Below, one piece after another: positions 18,703 to 28,665 of a stretch of DNA of 64,000 bases (its first letter is position 1; each line of letters starts with the position of its first letter). The DNA lies in contig NZHC01000138.1 of assembly GCA_002689655.1 (NCBI GenBank), positions 35,792-99,791 of the forward strand, given 5' to 3'. Made by a program: the position numbers and the translations under genes. This DNA is from Rhodopirellula sp. (GTDB taxonomy: Bacteria; Planctomycetota; Planctomycetia; Pirellulales; Pirellulaceae). Below the pieces are notes generated by a model. The model worked only from the letters and a program-made list of their open reading frames with translations, ran no database searches and was not told the DNA's origin.

Positions 18703-21315
18703 GTGAATACCAATCAACCTGTCACACGGGTGCTGTACTCAGTCTTTGTGATCGCAACCATATTGGGTTCGCCATGGGTATCCAGGGTGAATGCTGAATC
18801 AGAGAGGGATTCGTACCAGTCGGTGATGCGTCCCTATCTGGCGAAATACTGCTTTCAATGCCACGGTCCCGATCAACAGAAAGCTGACCTGCGATTGGAT
18901 CAACTCGACCCTGACATGATCCATGGCAGTGACGCGGACATGTGGCAGGAAGTGCTCGATCTGACCAATGTCAGTGAGATGCCTCCGGAGGAAGTCAAAC
19001 AGCCTTCGAATCAGGAGCGTCAGGCCATGGTCGATGCTCTGACCGCAGCGCTTCGTCAAGCCATGGAGGCGAAACGCTCAACCGGCGGCAGGAATATTCT
19101 TCGCCGCATGACGGCTTACGAATACAACAACACTCTTCGGGACCTGCTTAACCTGGACCTGAGATACGCGACCGATTTGCCCCCCGAGGGCGTCGCCAAG
19201 GAGGGATTCAAGAACAACAGCGGGGTGCTAGGCACTTCAGCGCTTCATATCGAATACTTCGAACGAATCGCCAGATCAGCTTTGGAGAGAATCATCCTCG
19301 TTCCTGAGCAGCAACCCAAACCTTACTTTGTTCGTGTGGAACCGGAAAACGCGTTCGACACAGTTAATGGAAGTGAAGCGGGGAACAAAGGAAAAAAGAA
19401 CAACAACAAAGTAGTTGGATTCAACCTCAAGAATGGGCCTGACTTTTCACCGGGCACCAAAGTAAAGGCAGGGATTTTTCGTCTGGAACATGGCACCCCG
19501 ACGAGCGATGGCATCATCCTTGCGGGGAATCGTCCATCCGACCGGGTCGGAAATGTGTTTGCTGAAGAAAGGAAAGTTGGTGGCTCCAAAGGCGCGGGTC
19601 GATCTGGATGGCAACCTGAATTCCGCATTGAATTGTATGAGGTACCGCACGAAGCCCCCGTTCAGGTCCGTATCCGTTGCTCCGCGATCCTGGGTGCAAA
19701 CGACTCATTTCCGCGACTCTCCTTTGAACTGGGATCCTTCCGTGGAGCGAACGTCTCGGACCAAAAGGAAGCGGCAAACATTGAAGTCACTTCAACCGAG
19801 ATGGAAACTTATGAATTTGTCGTTCAGGGTGCGAACTTTCCCTTTCAATCCAATAAACCGGCTCGTCCTTCCTACTTTCGCATTTTCAACGACTATCGCC
19901 GAGGCACCAGTCAACTTTCCTATGAAGAGTTACCCAAGCTGAAGATTGACTGGGTTGAGCTCACCTGCAATCACTTCGCAATGTGGCCATCTTCAGCGCG
20001 ACAGGCAATCTTTTTTGCATCCAAGACTCGTTCAAACGAAGCGGTGTATGCCGGGGAAGTCATTGGCAAGTTCATGGAGCGGGCCTACCGGCGTCCCGTG
20101 ACTGAATCCGAAGTTGAGCGCAAACTGGCTTTATTCCGAAAACTAAGAGAACGTGAACCGTCGTTTGAACACACCATCGTCTCGACTTTGACAGCGGTAC
20201 TTTGTTCTCCCAACTTTCTGCTGCTTAGCGAACCCGAATCCACAAAGGTCTCGGAGAGCATTAACCTTGAAAAGCGTCGCATTGACGATTACGAACTAGC
20301 TTCGCGGCTGTCTTACTTTCTTTGGAGTTCAATGCCTGATGAAACTCTGTTTGATTTAGCAAAGCAGAAGAAACTGCATCAAAAGGAAACACTCATTGCC
20401 CAGACCCGCCGGATGCTCGCAGATCCGAAATCCAAAGCCTTCTCGGAAAACTTTGCTGCCCAGTGGCTTGATCTGGCAGGCATTCGGCGTCTCGCGGTGA
20501 ATCCAGAATACTTCAAGTTCGACGAACGAACCAAAGATCTGTTCGAGCAGGAAACCATCCAGTTTCTACATCATGTGCTGACAGAAAATCTTCCCATCCA
20601 GACCTTCATCGACTCTGGTTTTGCGGTTCTGAATCCCAACCTTGCACGGCACTACCGAATCCCGGATATCAGCGGTGGGTTTCAGGTCGTTCCCGTCAGC
20701 AAGGATCACCATCGTGGCGGCTTGCTGACGCAGGCAAGCATGTTGTTTGGCAATTCTACCGGTGCTGAAACTCATCCCATCAAACGCGGTGTCTGGGTTT
20801 TGGAGCGTATGCTTGATGACCCACCACCGCCACCGCCACCCAATGTGCCAGACCTGCCAGAGCCACCCGCCCTGGACGAAAAGGTGCTGTCCCTGAAAGA
20901 AAGACTGGTGGCACACGCCGATAACGCCAGTTGCCGCGACTGCCACCGCAAAATTGATCCTTGGGGCGTAGCATTCGAAAACTACAATGCATTGGGGCAA
21001 TGGCGGGAAGGCTCCAAGGACCCCTTAGTGCTAGGTCCCCACCAAAATGTCAACATTGATCCCTCAACTCAGCTCAGCAATGGTACAAACATCAGCAATC
21101 TGAACGATCTCAAGCACTACCTATTAACGGAAAAGGAAACGCAATTTCGTCGTGCAGTGGTCCGCAAAACGATGTCCTACGGCCTCGGACGTTATCTTGA
21201 GTTTGCTGATCGACCAGCCGTCGATTCCATTTGCGAAACAATGCAGGAAAGCGGAGACAGGTTCCAGACCTTGATTGAACAAATCGTCGTGTCTGAACCA
21301 TTTTCCACCAAGTGA
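18703..21315 (+). CDS. DUF1592-type planctomycete cytochrome c protein
   Basis: A large exported protein of the PSCyt-DUF1587-DUF1595-DUF1592-DUF1588-DUF1585 architecture. A c-type heme motif CFQCH lies near the N-terminus (codons at 18850) and a second, CRDCH, begins the C-terminal KIDPWGVAFENY block typical of DUF1588. DUF1587 is seen as LRRMTAYEYNNTLRDLL, and a poly-Pro linker DDPPPPPPP precedes the second heme. The GTG at 18703 is preferred because it gives a clean signal peptide (VLYSVFVIATILG); the frame is open back to a GTG at 18580. It is followed by its usual partner DUF1552. Electron transfer at the cell envelope is inferred from the hemes; the substrate is unknown. Confidence 0.85.
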   Translation: MNTNQPVTRVLYSVFVIATILGSPWVSRVNAESERDSYQSVMRPYLAKYCFQCHGPDQQKADLRLDQLDPDMIHGSDADMWQEVLDLTNVSEMPPEEVKQPSNQERQAMVDALTAALRQAMEAKRSTGGRNILRRMTAYEYNNTLRDLLNLDLRYATDLPPEGVAKEGFKNNSGVLGTSALHIEYFERIARSALERIILVPEQQPKPYFVRVEPENAFDTVNGSEAGNKGKKNNNKVVGFNLKNGPDFSPGTKVKAGIFRLEHGTPTSDGIILAGNRPSDRVGNVFAEERKVGGSKGAGRSGWQPEFRIELYEVPHEAPVQVRIRCSAILGANDSFPRLSFELGSFRGANVSDQKEAANIEVTSTEMETYEFVVQGANFPFQSNKPARPSYFRIFNDYRRGTSQLSYEELPKLKIDWVELTCNHFAMWPSSARQAIFFASKTRSNEAVYAGEVIGKFMERAYRRPVTESEVERKLALFRKLREREPSFEHTIVSTLTAVLCSPNFLLLSEPESTKVSESINLEKRRIDDYELASRLSYFLWSSMPDETLFDLAKQKKLHQKETLIAQTRRMLADPKSKAFSENFAAQWLDLAGIRRLAVNPEYFKFDERTKDLFEQETIQFLHHVLTENLPIQTFIDSGFAVLNPNLARHYRIPDISGGFQVVPVSKDHHRGGLLTQASMLFGNSTGAETHPIKRGVWVLERMLDDPPPPPPPNVPDLPEPPALDEKVLSLKERLVAHADNASCRDCHRKIDPWGVAFENYNALGQWREGSKDPLVLGPHQNVNIDPSTQLSNGTNISNLNDLKHYLLTEKETQFRRAVVRKTMSYGLGRYLEFADRPAVDSICETMQESGDRFQTLIEQIVVSEPFSTK

Positions 21316-21388
21316 AGTCACCTCGATCACTTCACCAAATGCCACCATCAAGCCACTCCATCAACCCCCCACCTCTAGCGAGCGAATT

Positions 21389-22696
21389 GTGAAACGCAAA
21401 TCATGGCATCTCAACCGACGAATGGCGTTGAAGTCCACTGGCGTATGCCTGGGCCTTCCATGGCTGGAAGGCATGGCGAATGATCAATCGAATCGCCCCC
21501 GTCAAAGATTCTTTGCGGGTTATTTTGCATACGGTGTTCCGATGCCTTCGGACGATGCCGCTGATCGCATGGAACATGGTTGGTTCCCGATGGGGGAGGG
21601 CAAGGAGTACGTTGCTACCAAGATGCATCAGAGCATCATGCCTCTGAGAGAAAAGATCACGTTTTTATCAGGACTTTCCCACCCCTCAATGCGCAGCACG
21701 TCTGCTCACAAAGGCGCAGATTACTTCCTGACGGGAGCTGACATTCTAAAGACCTATGACAAACAATCCATTTCGATCGATCAACATTTGGCTCAGGAAT
21801 TAGGCAAAGACACTCGTTTCCAATCTCTGGTGATGTCGTCCCTGGGTGGTGTCAATCGGCCTTATCGCTCCTCAACGCTTTCGTTTGATCGCAGCGGCCG
21901 CCCCATCCCGGCGCAGAACAAACCAGCCGAAATTTTTCGTCGCATGTTCGGCGAGATCACGCCATCTGAACAAAACGCACTTGCGAGCCGTGGCAGCATC
22001 ATTGACGAAGTACTCAATGAGGCCCAAGACCTGAACCAGCGACTTGGCGCCAATGACCGACGAAAAATGGATGAGTACCTCAGCTCGGTCCGCGAAGTAG
22101 AACAAATGACTGAGCGTGCCAAACGCTGGCAAAATACGCCCAAGCCAAAGATAGCCCGCGAGGACCTGGAACTGGATGCAAACCCAACCAGTCCCGAGGA
22201 ATACTTGAGCGTCATGTACAACCTGCTGGTGTTGGCCTTTCAGACGGACTCGACGCGAATCGCAACGTTTCAAACCGCATGCGAAGAAGCAGGCCAAACC
22301 GATCGATTCCCCTCAGCCATCGGGCTGCCGCATTCATCACACAAGCTGTCTCACGAAAAGAAAAACTACGCAGATGTTGCGAAATATCTAACCTTTCTCA
22401 ATGACATGCATGCCAGCTTCATCAAGAAGTTGGATTCGATTCAGGAAGATGATGGCACCTTGTTGGACAACACTCTCTGCTTTTATGGATGCGCAACCAG
22501 CAAGACCCATCAGGCGACCAACTATCCCATCATACTCAGCGGGGGCAAGAACATCGGTTTCCAACATGGTTCACATTTGCGCTACAGTAATGACGTCCCG
22601 CTGTCCAATCTTTTCTTGACGATCACTAATCAGTTCACCCGTCCGAACTCACGCTTCAGCGACAGCACGAGCGATATCACAGAAGTGCTTGGTTAA
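21389..22696 (+). CDS. DUF1552 family exported protein
   Basis: A member of the HXXSHH/DUF1552 family, which in planctomycetes is regularly encoded beside DUF1592 cytochromes. The GTG at 21389 is chosen because it gives the usual family N-terminus KRKSWHLNRRMALKSTG followed by a hydrophobic run, a Tat-type or related export signal; the open frame reaches back to 21275 and overlaps the upstream gene. Family blocks seen are GVPMP, WFPMGEG, FLSGLSHP, ADYFLTG, ISIDQ, LSFDR-GRPIP, QTDSTR and a C-terminal GG-NIGF-HG. The signature histidine block reads HKLSHEKK. The length of about 435 residues is normal. Biochemical function is unknown. Confidence 0.88.
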   Translation: MKRKSWHLNRRMALKSTGVCLGLPWLEGMANDQSNRPRQRFFAGYFAYGVPMPSDDAADRMEHGWFPMGEGKEYVATKMHQSIMPLREKITFLSGLSHPSMRSTSAHKGADYFLTGADILKTYDKQSISIDQHLAQELGKDTRFQSLVMSSLGGVNRPYRSSTLSFDRSGRPIPAQNKPAEIFRRMFGEITPSEQNALASRGSIIDEVLNEAQDLNQRLGANDRRKMDEYLSSVREVEQMTERAKRWQNTPKPKIAREDLELDANPTSPEEYLSVMYNLLVLAFQTDSTRIATFQTACEEAGQTDRFPSAIGLPHSSHKLSHEKKNYADVAKYLTFLNDMHASFIKKLDSIQEDDGTLLDNTLCFYGCATSKTHQATNYPIILSGGKNIGFQHGSHLRYSNDVPLSNLFLTITNQFTRPNSRFSDSTSDITEVLG

Positions 22697-22794
22697 TTGG
22701 CAAAGGGCTTCGTCAAGCAACCATTTGCTGGACAGAAACCAGCAAAGAATTACGGCAATATTTTCTTGCAACACCTCTCGACAGTACAAACACC

Positions 22795-24336
22795 ATGGCA
22801 CGCATCAGCATTCTCACCGTCCTGCTTGTTTACGCATGCCAACTCGCATCTGCCGCGGAACGCCCCAACATTCTGTTCATCTTTACTGATGATCAATCGT
22901 ACCGGACCGTCAGCTGTTACCCGGAAGCGTATCCCTGGGTCAAGACTCCCAACATTGATGCATTGGCTGCACAGGGCGTGCGTTTTACGCACACCTACAT
23001 TGGCACCTGGTGCATGCCTTCACGGGCAACGATGCTGACGGGTCATCATCAATACGGAGTTGAATCCATGCGCATGCAGGGTGAATACCCCGGCAGCGTT
23101 TACGATCCTGAAAAATGTCCTTTCTGGCCACGAGTGTTTCGCGAACATGGTTATTCCACCGCGCAGATTGGCAAATGGCACACCGGCATCGACAGTGGTT
23201 ACGGTCGCGATTGGGACCATCAGATCGTTTGGAGTCGTCCCAAGTATCCCAAGAATGCGGGGCACTACTACGATGACCAGATTGTCGAAATTGATGGGGT
23301 AGTGAAACGGATGTCCGGATACACAACCGACTGGTATACCGACCGTGCTGAAGACTTCATTCGTGGAAAACATCGTCAGAAGGACCAACCGTGGTACCTC
23401 TGGCTGTGCTTTGGTGCTGTCCATGGACCTTTCACACCCGCGGAACGTCATCAAACGGCTTATCCGAATGCGACAGTCCCGGAACCAGTCAACATTTACC
23501 CTGGCGAATCACGCGTCGGAAAACCCGCATACGTTCGCAAACGCAACCGTTGGGTTCCCGACAAGAACGGGCAAGCGGAACTGGAATCAGGGGTCAAACA
23601 AAGAACAGTAGTGAATGCACCGCTGCACGGTAATACCTTGCAAAACTGGGTGCGACAGTACCATCAGGGAGTCCTTGCAATTGATGATGCGGTGGGACAA
23701 CTCCGAACAGCATTGGAAGATTCCGGACAAGCGAAGAACACGCTGATTGTATTTGCAGCTGATCAAGGCATTGCATGGGGTCAGAACGGTTTCCAACAGA
23801 AAATTGCTCCCTACGATGCCAACATTCGCGGCCCGCTGATCATGAGTTTTCCTGGCCGCATCCCGCAAGGCAAAGTCTGTTCACGCCCCGTGGGTGGCAC
23901 CGATCTTCCACCAACCTTTTTTGCATTTGCCAACCTGAATCTACCATGGAAGATGCATGGGCATGATTTAACGCCGCTGCTTAAGAATCCCAACAGTGAT
24001 TGGCCGCACCCAGTTCTCACTGCTCTTACGGGTGAGAAATATGGCAGCGACACTGACGTGATCCCGACGGACCCAGAAGTACTTTACAAGACCGCAAAAG
24101 TTCCGTGGTGGATATCGTTGCTTGAAGGTCGCCATAAGTACATTCGCACCCTTGTCGAAGGCGAAGTCGAAGAACTGTATGACTTGAAAAGTGATCCGAA
24201 AGAACTCAACAACCTCGCCCTCGATCCAGCGCATCTTGAAAAGCTGAGGACGATGCGTGCGGCGACTTTGGCTGAACTCCGTCGAACCGACGCGGGGATG
24301 GTGGACAACCTGCCCACCTTCTCTACCCCTGATTAG
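22795..24336 (+). CDS. Secreted sulfatase
   Basis: A 513-residue sulfatase. A signal peptide (MARISILTVLLVYACQLASA) leads directly into RPNILFIFTDDQ, which carries the two metal-binding aspartates. The formylglycine site is canonical, CMPSRATMLTG, and GKWHTG follows. The later metal site reads ADQG in place of the common DNG. It ends with the ELYDLKSDPKELNNLA block. It probably hydrolyses sulfate esters on an exported or periplasmic glycan substrate and needs activation by a formylglycine-generating enzyme, which is not in the window. It lies 98 bases after DUF1552 and before the Gfo/Idh gene in the same direction. Confidence 0.92.
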   Translation: MARISILTVLLVYACQLASAAERPNILFIFTDDQSYRTVSCYPEAYPWVKTPNIDALAAQGVRFTHTYIGTWCMPSRATMLTGHHQYGVESMRMQGEYPGSVYDPEKCPFWPRVFREHGYSTAQIGKWHTGIDSGYGRDWDHQIVWSRPKYPKNAGHYYDDQIVEIDGVVKRMSGYTTDWYTDRAEDFIRGKHRQKDQPWYLWLCFGAVHGPFTPAERHQTAYPNATVPEPVNIYPGESRVGKPAYVRKRNRWVPDKNGQAELESGVKQRTVVNAPLHGNTLQNWVRQYHQGVLAIDDAVGQLRTALEDSGQAKNTLIVFAADQGIAWGQNGFQQKIAPYDANIRGPLIMSFPGRIPQGKVCSRPVGGTDLPPTFFAFANLNLPWKMHGHDLTPLLKNPNSDWPHPVLTALTGEKYGSDTDVIPTDPEVLYKTAKVPWWISLLEGRHKYIRTLVEGEVEELYDLKSDPKELNNLALDPAHLEKLRTMRAATLAELRRTDAGMVDNLPTFSTPD

Positions 24337-24574
24337 AGACGGTTTCAGTAGACAGGGTGGTAACAGCCGCAATCTGCATCCTCCCAAACCCGCCTTGGCC
24401 ATGCTTCGCCATTCCCGCCCCGCGAGGCATTACAATGAGCGATGATGAACATGAACCATTTGCCACAACGGTGTGCGAATCCCACCTGAACATGTCATTC
24501 TCCGTTTACAGGCAGACCTGCGTCCTGTTGCGGACCGCCTCCTGTTCCCACCAGCCTCGAACCGGTAAGAAACA

Positions 24575-25918
24575 ATGTCGAAAAAGTCCTGCCGTCGCTC
24601 ATTTCTTAAATCAGCCGCACTGGGCGGTGGTGCGATCGGCCTCAACGCCATCCAGTACTCTCGCGTTTACGGTGCCAATGGTCGCATGGGCATTGCCAGC
24701 GTTGGCGTTGGTGGCAAGGGCTGGAGCGACTTGAATGGGGTCGCTGCCAGTTCCGACGTGGACGTCATTGCGTTATGTGATATCGACAGTTCGGAAAAGC
24801 ATCTCGGACGTGCGGCGCTCCAATACCCGTCTGCCCGCCAACATGCTGACTGGCGTCGACTTCTTGGTAACGCCAAAGACATTCAAGGCATTCTGGTTTC
24901 CACGCCAGACTTCATGCATGCTCCCATTTCTTTGGCAGCCATGCAGGATGGCAAGCATGTGTTCTGCCAAAAACCGCTGACTCATTCGGTCCATGAAGCA
25001 AGGCAGATGCAAGTGGCTGCGAAAAAGCATGGTGCCGTCACCCAAATGTGTAATCAGATTCAATCACATTCAGCCTATCGGACCGCTGTTCACATGGTCC
25101 ACGCTGGTCTGATCGGTAAGGTCAAGGAGGTTCATTCATGGCAAGGCGGAACTCCAAGTTGGCCGCGACACATTCCAACACCGCCGGGAAAGGATGCAGT
25201 GCCTGCTCATGTTCGATGGGATCTTTGGCAGGGCGTTGCGGCGGACAGGCCCTACAAGATTGGCATGTACCATCCTTTCAACTGGAGAGGATGGCAAGCT
25301 TACGGAACAGGTCAACTTGGTGACTTCGGATGCCATATCCTCGACCCGGTGTTCAAGTCACTGAAGCTCCAGTCCCCCACCAGCATCACAGCAAGAGCCC
25401 CTCAACTGCAACCAGAATCGTGGACTGATCGCTCGACAGTGCAATATAAATTTCCCGGAACCGAATACACAGCAGGTCCTACTCTGCGTGTGACCTGGTA
25501 TGACGCCGTGGGAGCGACTCCTCCCCGCGAAAGTCTTGGTGATGTCCCTTTGGATTACAAATTACCCAGCGCCGGCTCGGTCCTTGTAGGCGAAAAAGGT
25601 TCCCTCGTCATTCCCCACGTCGCGATGCCCAAACTTTTCCCCGAGGAAAAGTTCCCTGCTGACCAATTACCAATCGTCGAGGGTGTCAATCATTACACGC
25701 AATGGGCTGATGCATGCGTGGGTAAGGGCAAGACGACATCGAACTTTGAATACGCAGGACCACTGACAGAGACGGTCCTGTTAGGCACGATCGGGATTCG
25801 TTATCCGGGTGCAGAACTGAAGTGGAGTGCTGCGGACCTGAAGATCACCAACCACCCAGAAGCACAAAATCGGATTACGAAGCGTTACCGCAAGAATTGG
25901 GAACCCACTTGGGTCTGA
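24575..25918 (+). CDS. Gfo/Idh/MocA family oxidoreductase, Tat-exported
   Basis: A 447-residue NAD(P)-dependent sugar dehydrogenase-like protein. The N-terminus CRRSFLKSAALGGGAIG is a twin-arginine signal, so the protein is exported already folded. The Rossmann domain follows (IASVGVGGKGWSDL, then VIALCDID), and the family EKP motif appears as QKP in VFCQKPLTHSV. The C-terminal domain contains DFGCHILDPVFKSL and VNHYTQWADAC. Such exported family members are expanded in planctomycetes beside sulfatases and probably act on carbohydrate-derived substrates; the substrate cannot be read from sequence. It lies 238 bases downstream of the sulfatase. Confidence 0.9.
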   Translation: MSKKSCRRSFLKSAALGGGAIGLNAIQYSRVYGANGRMGIASVGVGGKGWSDLNGVAASSDVDVIALCDIDSSEKHLGRAALQYPSARQHADWRRLLGNAKDIQGILVSTPDFMHAPISLAAMQDGKHVFCQKPLTHSVHEARQMQVAAKKHGAVTQMCNQIQSHSAYRTAVHMVHAGLIGKVKEVHSWQGGTPSWPRHIPTPPGKDAVPAHVRWDLWQGVAADRPYKIGMYHPFNWRGWQAYGTGQLGDFGCHILDPVFKSLKLQSPTSITARAPQLQPESWTDRSTVQYKFPGTEYTAGPTLRVTWYDAVGATPPRESLGDVPLDYKLPSAGSVLVGEKGSLVIPHVAMPKLFPEEKFPADQLPIVEGVNHYTQWADACVGKGKTTSNFEYAGPLTETVLLGTIGIRYPGAELKWSAADLKITNHPEAQNRITKRYRKNWEPTWV

Positions 25919-26027
25919 CGTAAAGTTCACATGGTTTCGCGTTTCAAGTGTACGAAACCCTCTCGTGCTTCATGCGCAATCCCCCACTTCCACTTTCCGC
26001 CTCGAACACAAGAGCTACGGAAATCAA

Positions 26028-26966
26028 ATGCCCATCCATTTTACGAATTCGGCTCGACGACAATTCCTGAAAATTACGGGAAGCGGTGTCGCTCTGAACG
26101 CTTCCAGGAGCCTTGCCGGTGGTGACCTTGAGAGTGCGTCCTCCACGAAACGGCGATCCAAGCCCATCGATGAAGACCTCGTCGTGATTTTGAACGACAC
26201 TCATATCGGCGAAAAGCATCCGCCTGACGCAGCTGTGCCTTCCAATTTGCGTTTCATTGTTGACAAGTTGACCAGCCAAACACAGAAGCCTGCATCTGTC
26301 ATCATCAATGGGGATCTGGCATTGAAGGATGGACAACCAGGAGACTATCGGCATTTCTCACAACTGGTTCAACCGCTCAGAGAAGCGAAGATCGAGACCC
26401 ACCTGACTCTCGGTAACCATGACAATCGCGAGGTGTTTTACGAAGTCCTCAAAGATCAGCGAAAAGCGAATCCACCGCTTCAATCTCTCCACGTCTCCGT
26501 CGTAAAAACCCGCCATGCAAATCTGTTCCTGCTCGACTCCCTGACAGAAACAATGGTGACACAGGGAACCGTAGGAAGCGAGCAAATGAATTGGCTGGCA
26601 AAAACGCTGGAAAAATACTCAGACAAAGCTGCGATCATTGTCACGCATCATAACCCGCGACTGGGCGGCGACCCCGTCCACTTCCCGGGCGGCCTGATCG
26701 ACTCACAGGAACTCTGGAATATGATCACGCAACGGAAGCATGTCAAAGCCTATATCCATGGACACATTCACGATCGGGGATTCGCGAAACACCGTGGCGT
26801 TCATATCATCAACACTTTGGCAACTTCCTACGTTGCGGACCCAAAGACATCCACAACCGGATGGACGACCGTTCGGCTGAATGAGAAGGGTGCCCTAATG
26901 ACGACCTACACCACTGATCAAACTCATCCATGGAACGGCAAAGAAAAGAAGCTTCGCTGGAATTGA
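26028..26966 (+). CDS. Metallophosphoesterase, Tat-exported
   Basis: A calcineurin-like phosphoesterase of about 312 residues. The ATG at 26028 gives a twin-arginine-like signal (SARRQFLKITGSGVAL); the frame is open to 25965 but that extension has no export character. The metal-binding motifs are in order: NDTHIG, INGDLALKDG, LTLGNHDNR, VTHHNP and HGHIHDRG. It is probably a periplasmic phosphatase or phosphodiesterase. It follows the oxidoreductase by about 110 bases and ends 16 bases from the convergent sulfatase gene. Confidence 0.88.
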   Translation: MPIHFTNSARRQFLKITGSGVALNASRSLAGGDLESASSTKRRSKPIDEDLVVILNDTHIGEKHPPDAAVPSNLRFIVDKLTSQTQKPASVIINGDLALKDGQPGDYRHFSQLVQPLREAKIETHLTLGNHDNREVFYEVLKDQRKANPPLQSLHVSVVKTRHANLFLLDSLTETMVTQGTVGSEQMNWLAKTLEKYSDKAAIIVTHHNPRLGGDPVHFPGGLIDSQELWNMITQRKHVKAYIHGHIHDRGFAKHRGVHIINTLATSYVADPKTSTTGWTTVRLNEKGALMTTYTTDQTHPWNGKEKKLRWN

Positions 26967-26982
26967 ATCTGAGTGGGCTGCA

Positions 26983-28344
26983 TCAATTGGAATCCGCACT
27001 CAAAAACACTTCCATTTCCTTTCTCAACTGCTCTATTTTCTCAGCGTTGCCCGCCGACAAATCATTTGACTCGCTGACATCATTCTCCAAATGAAACAAC
27101 AAAGGAGTTTCATATTTGGCTATCGGTTCACGAGCTCGGGTGTCGGGATTTGACGATCGATCTTTCGAACTAAGATGGATTTTGAACGGTCCAGACCTGA
27201 AAGCGATGGCCCCCCCGCTGCTGTAGTACCACTGCTTGCGAGGCGTTTGCTGCCCACGCAGCAGTGTGTCAGTCAGATCGCGTGAAATGTAGCCTTTCTG
27301 TTGGACGATCTGGTTTTTGGGCGGTTCGCCTGTCGCGAGTTTGATGAATGTTGAATGCAAATCGAGATTGGCAGCCATCCCATCAATGATTCCCGGCTGG
27401 ATTTTCCCTCGCCAGTGAAAGATCGCGGGCACGCGATACCCGCCTTCCCACGAAGTCCCCTTCTCACCACGCAGCGGCTGCGCCGTTCCACCATGCGGAC
27501 CGAACATCGTCCACGGCCCATTATCACTGGTGAACACAACCAATGTTTCGTCGCCGATCCCCGCATCCTCGACAGCCTGCATCACCTGCCCGACTGACCA
27601 ATCAACCTCCTCAATTACATCTCCATACCGACCACCGCGGCTACGGCCTTGGAAGTCCTGTGATGCAAATACCGGAGCATGCGGCATGTTATGCGCGAGG
27701 TATAGAAAAAACGGTTGATCACGATCCTCTTTTATCCACTCGACTGCCGCCTCGGTGTAGCGTGCCGTCAACAGCTCCTGATTGGCTGGGAACTCGATCA
27801 TCTCACGCCCTTTGATAAGCGGCACCTGAAAGGTGAACTTATCGCAAGCATCAAAGACCTGGCGTGTCTGCTTCTTACCTTTCGGTGCCGGGACATCATT
27901 GCTACCTGGCGTTCCAAGATGCTGATCAAAACCACACTCGAGCGGATGCATCGGAGAGATCGTAAAATCTTTGGGGTAACCAGCGAGATGCCACTTGCCG
28001 AGCATCGCTGTGGCGTACCCATGCTGCCTGAGTGTTGCAGGCATCAATTGGTCTCGGCTCTCTACCAAGTTGCTCCGCCCCATCAACGAGGGGTGCCTGC
28101 CTGTCATCAATCCGCGACGACTCGGAACACACGTCGCGCCTGAGGCATAAAAACTGGTCCACCTTTGGCCTTGAGTCGCCAAGCGGTCCATGTTGGGAGT
28201 CTCGTGATCCTTATTGCCGTAACACCCCAGATCACCATAGCCAAGATCGTCCACAAAAATCAGGATAATATTCGGCTGCTGAGCAGAGAGCGGCCCAGCT
28301 GCCAGCATGAGCAGTAGTATGCAGAGAAAGCGAAACGAGCTCAT
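26983..28344 (-). CDS. Secreted sulfatase
   Basis: A 453-residue sulfatase with signal peptide SSFRFLCILLLMLAAGPLSA. All classical sites are intact: IFVDDLGYGDLGCYG (metal aspartates), CVPSRRGLMTG (formylglycine site), GKWHLAG, and FTSDNGPW with GEKGTSWEGGYRVP. It should be active after formylglycine maturation. It is convergent with the metallophosphoesterase and lies downstream of the minus-strand DUF1592/DUF1552 pair, separated by 321 bases. Confidence 0.93.
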   Translation of the reverse strand: MSSFRFLCILLLMLAAGPLSAQQPNIILIFVDDLGYGDLGCYGNKDHETPNMDRLATQGQRWTSFYASGATCVPSRRGLMTGRHPSLMGRSNLVESRDQLMPATLRQHGYATAMLGKWHLAGYPKDFTISPMHPLECGFDQHLGTPGSNDVPAPKGKKQTRQVFDACDKFTFQVPLIKGREMIEFPANQELLTARYTEAAVEWIKEDRDQPFFLYLAHNMPHAPVFASQDFQGRSRGGRYGDVIEEVDWSVGQVMQAVEDAGIGDETLVVFTSDNGPWTMFGPHGGTAQPLRGEKGTSWEGGYRVPAIFHWRGKIQPGIIDGMAANLDLHSTFIKLATGEPPKNQIVQQKGYISRDLTDTLLRGQQTPRKQWYYSSGGAIAFRSGPFKIHLSSKDRSSNPDTRAREPIAKYETPLLFHLENDVSESNDLSAGNAEKIEQLRKEMEVFLSADSN

Positions 28345-28665
28345 GATTTTGTTTCCACACGATCAATTAGGGAACGATTTTTTTCAGGCTTCCGAAGCTA
28401 AAAACCTGAACGTTTGGACCTGCTTTACGCAGTAGTGCGTGACAGGTGTATTTGTTGCCCAAAGCACAATGAATCGCATTCATCAATGGTGTCTAGTTAC
28501 CCGTTGATTCCTACACGGTTTCACCATAATACACGCAACTTAACAAGCAGCCGCTTTGTGAATGGCCCAGCAACAAGGGGCCCGCTACTCGAACGTAATT
28601 TCCTGACTGCATCCCGCTTGCAGAAAAACAACGACACCCAACTTCACTCCCCAAATTGAAGCTAG
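28345..28665. other. Intergenic region
   Basis: The spacer between the sulfatase and the upstream DUF1552 gene on the same strand. A short plus-strand ORF here has no protein-like composition. It probably holds the sulfatase promoter; no consensus elements or hairpins were recognised. Confidence 0.4.
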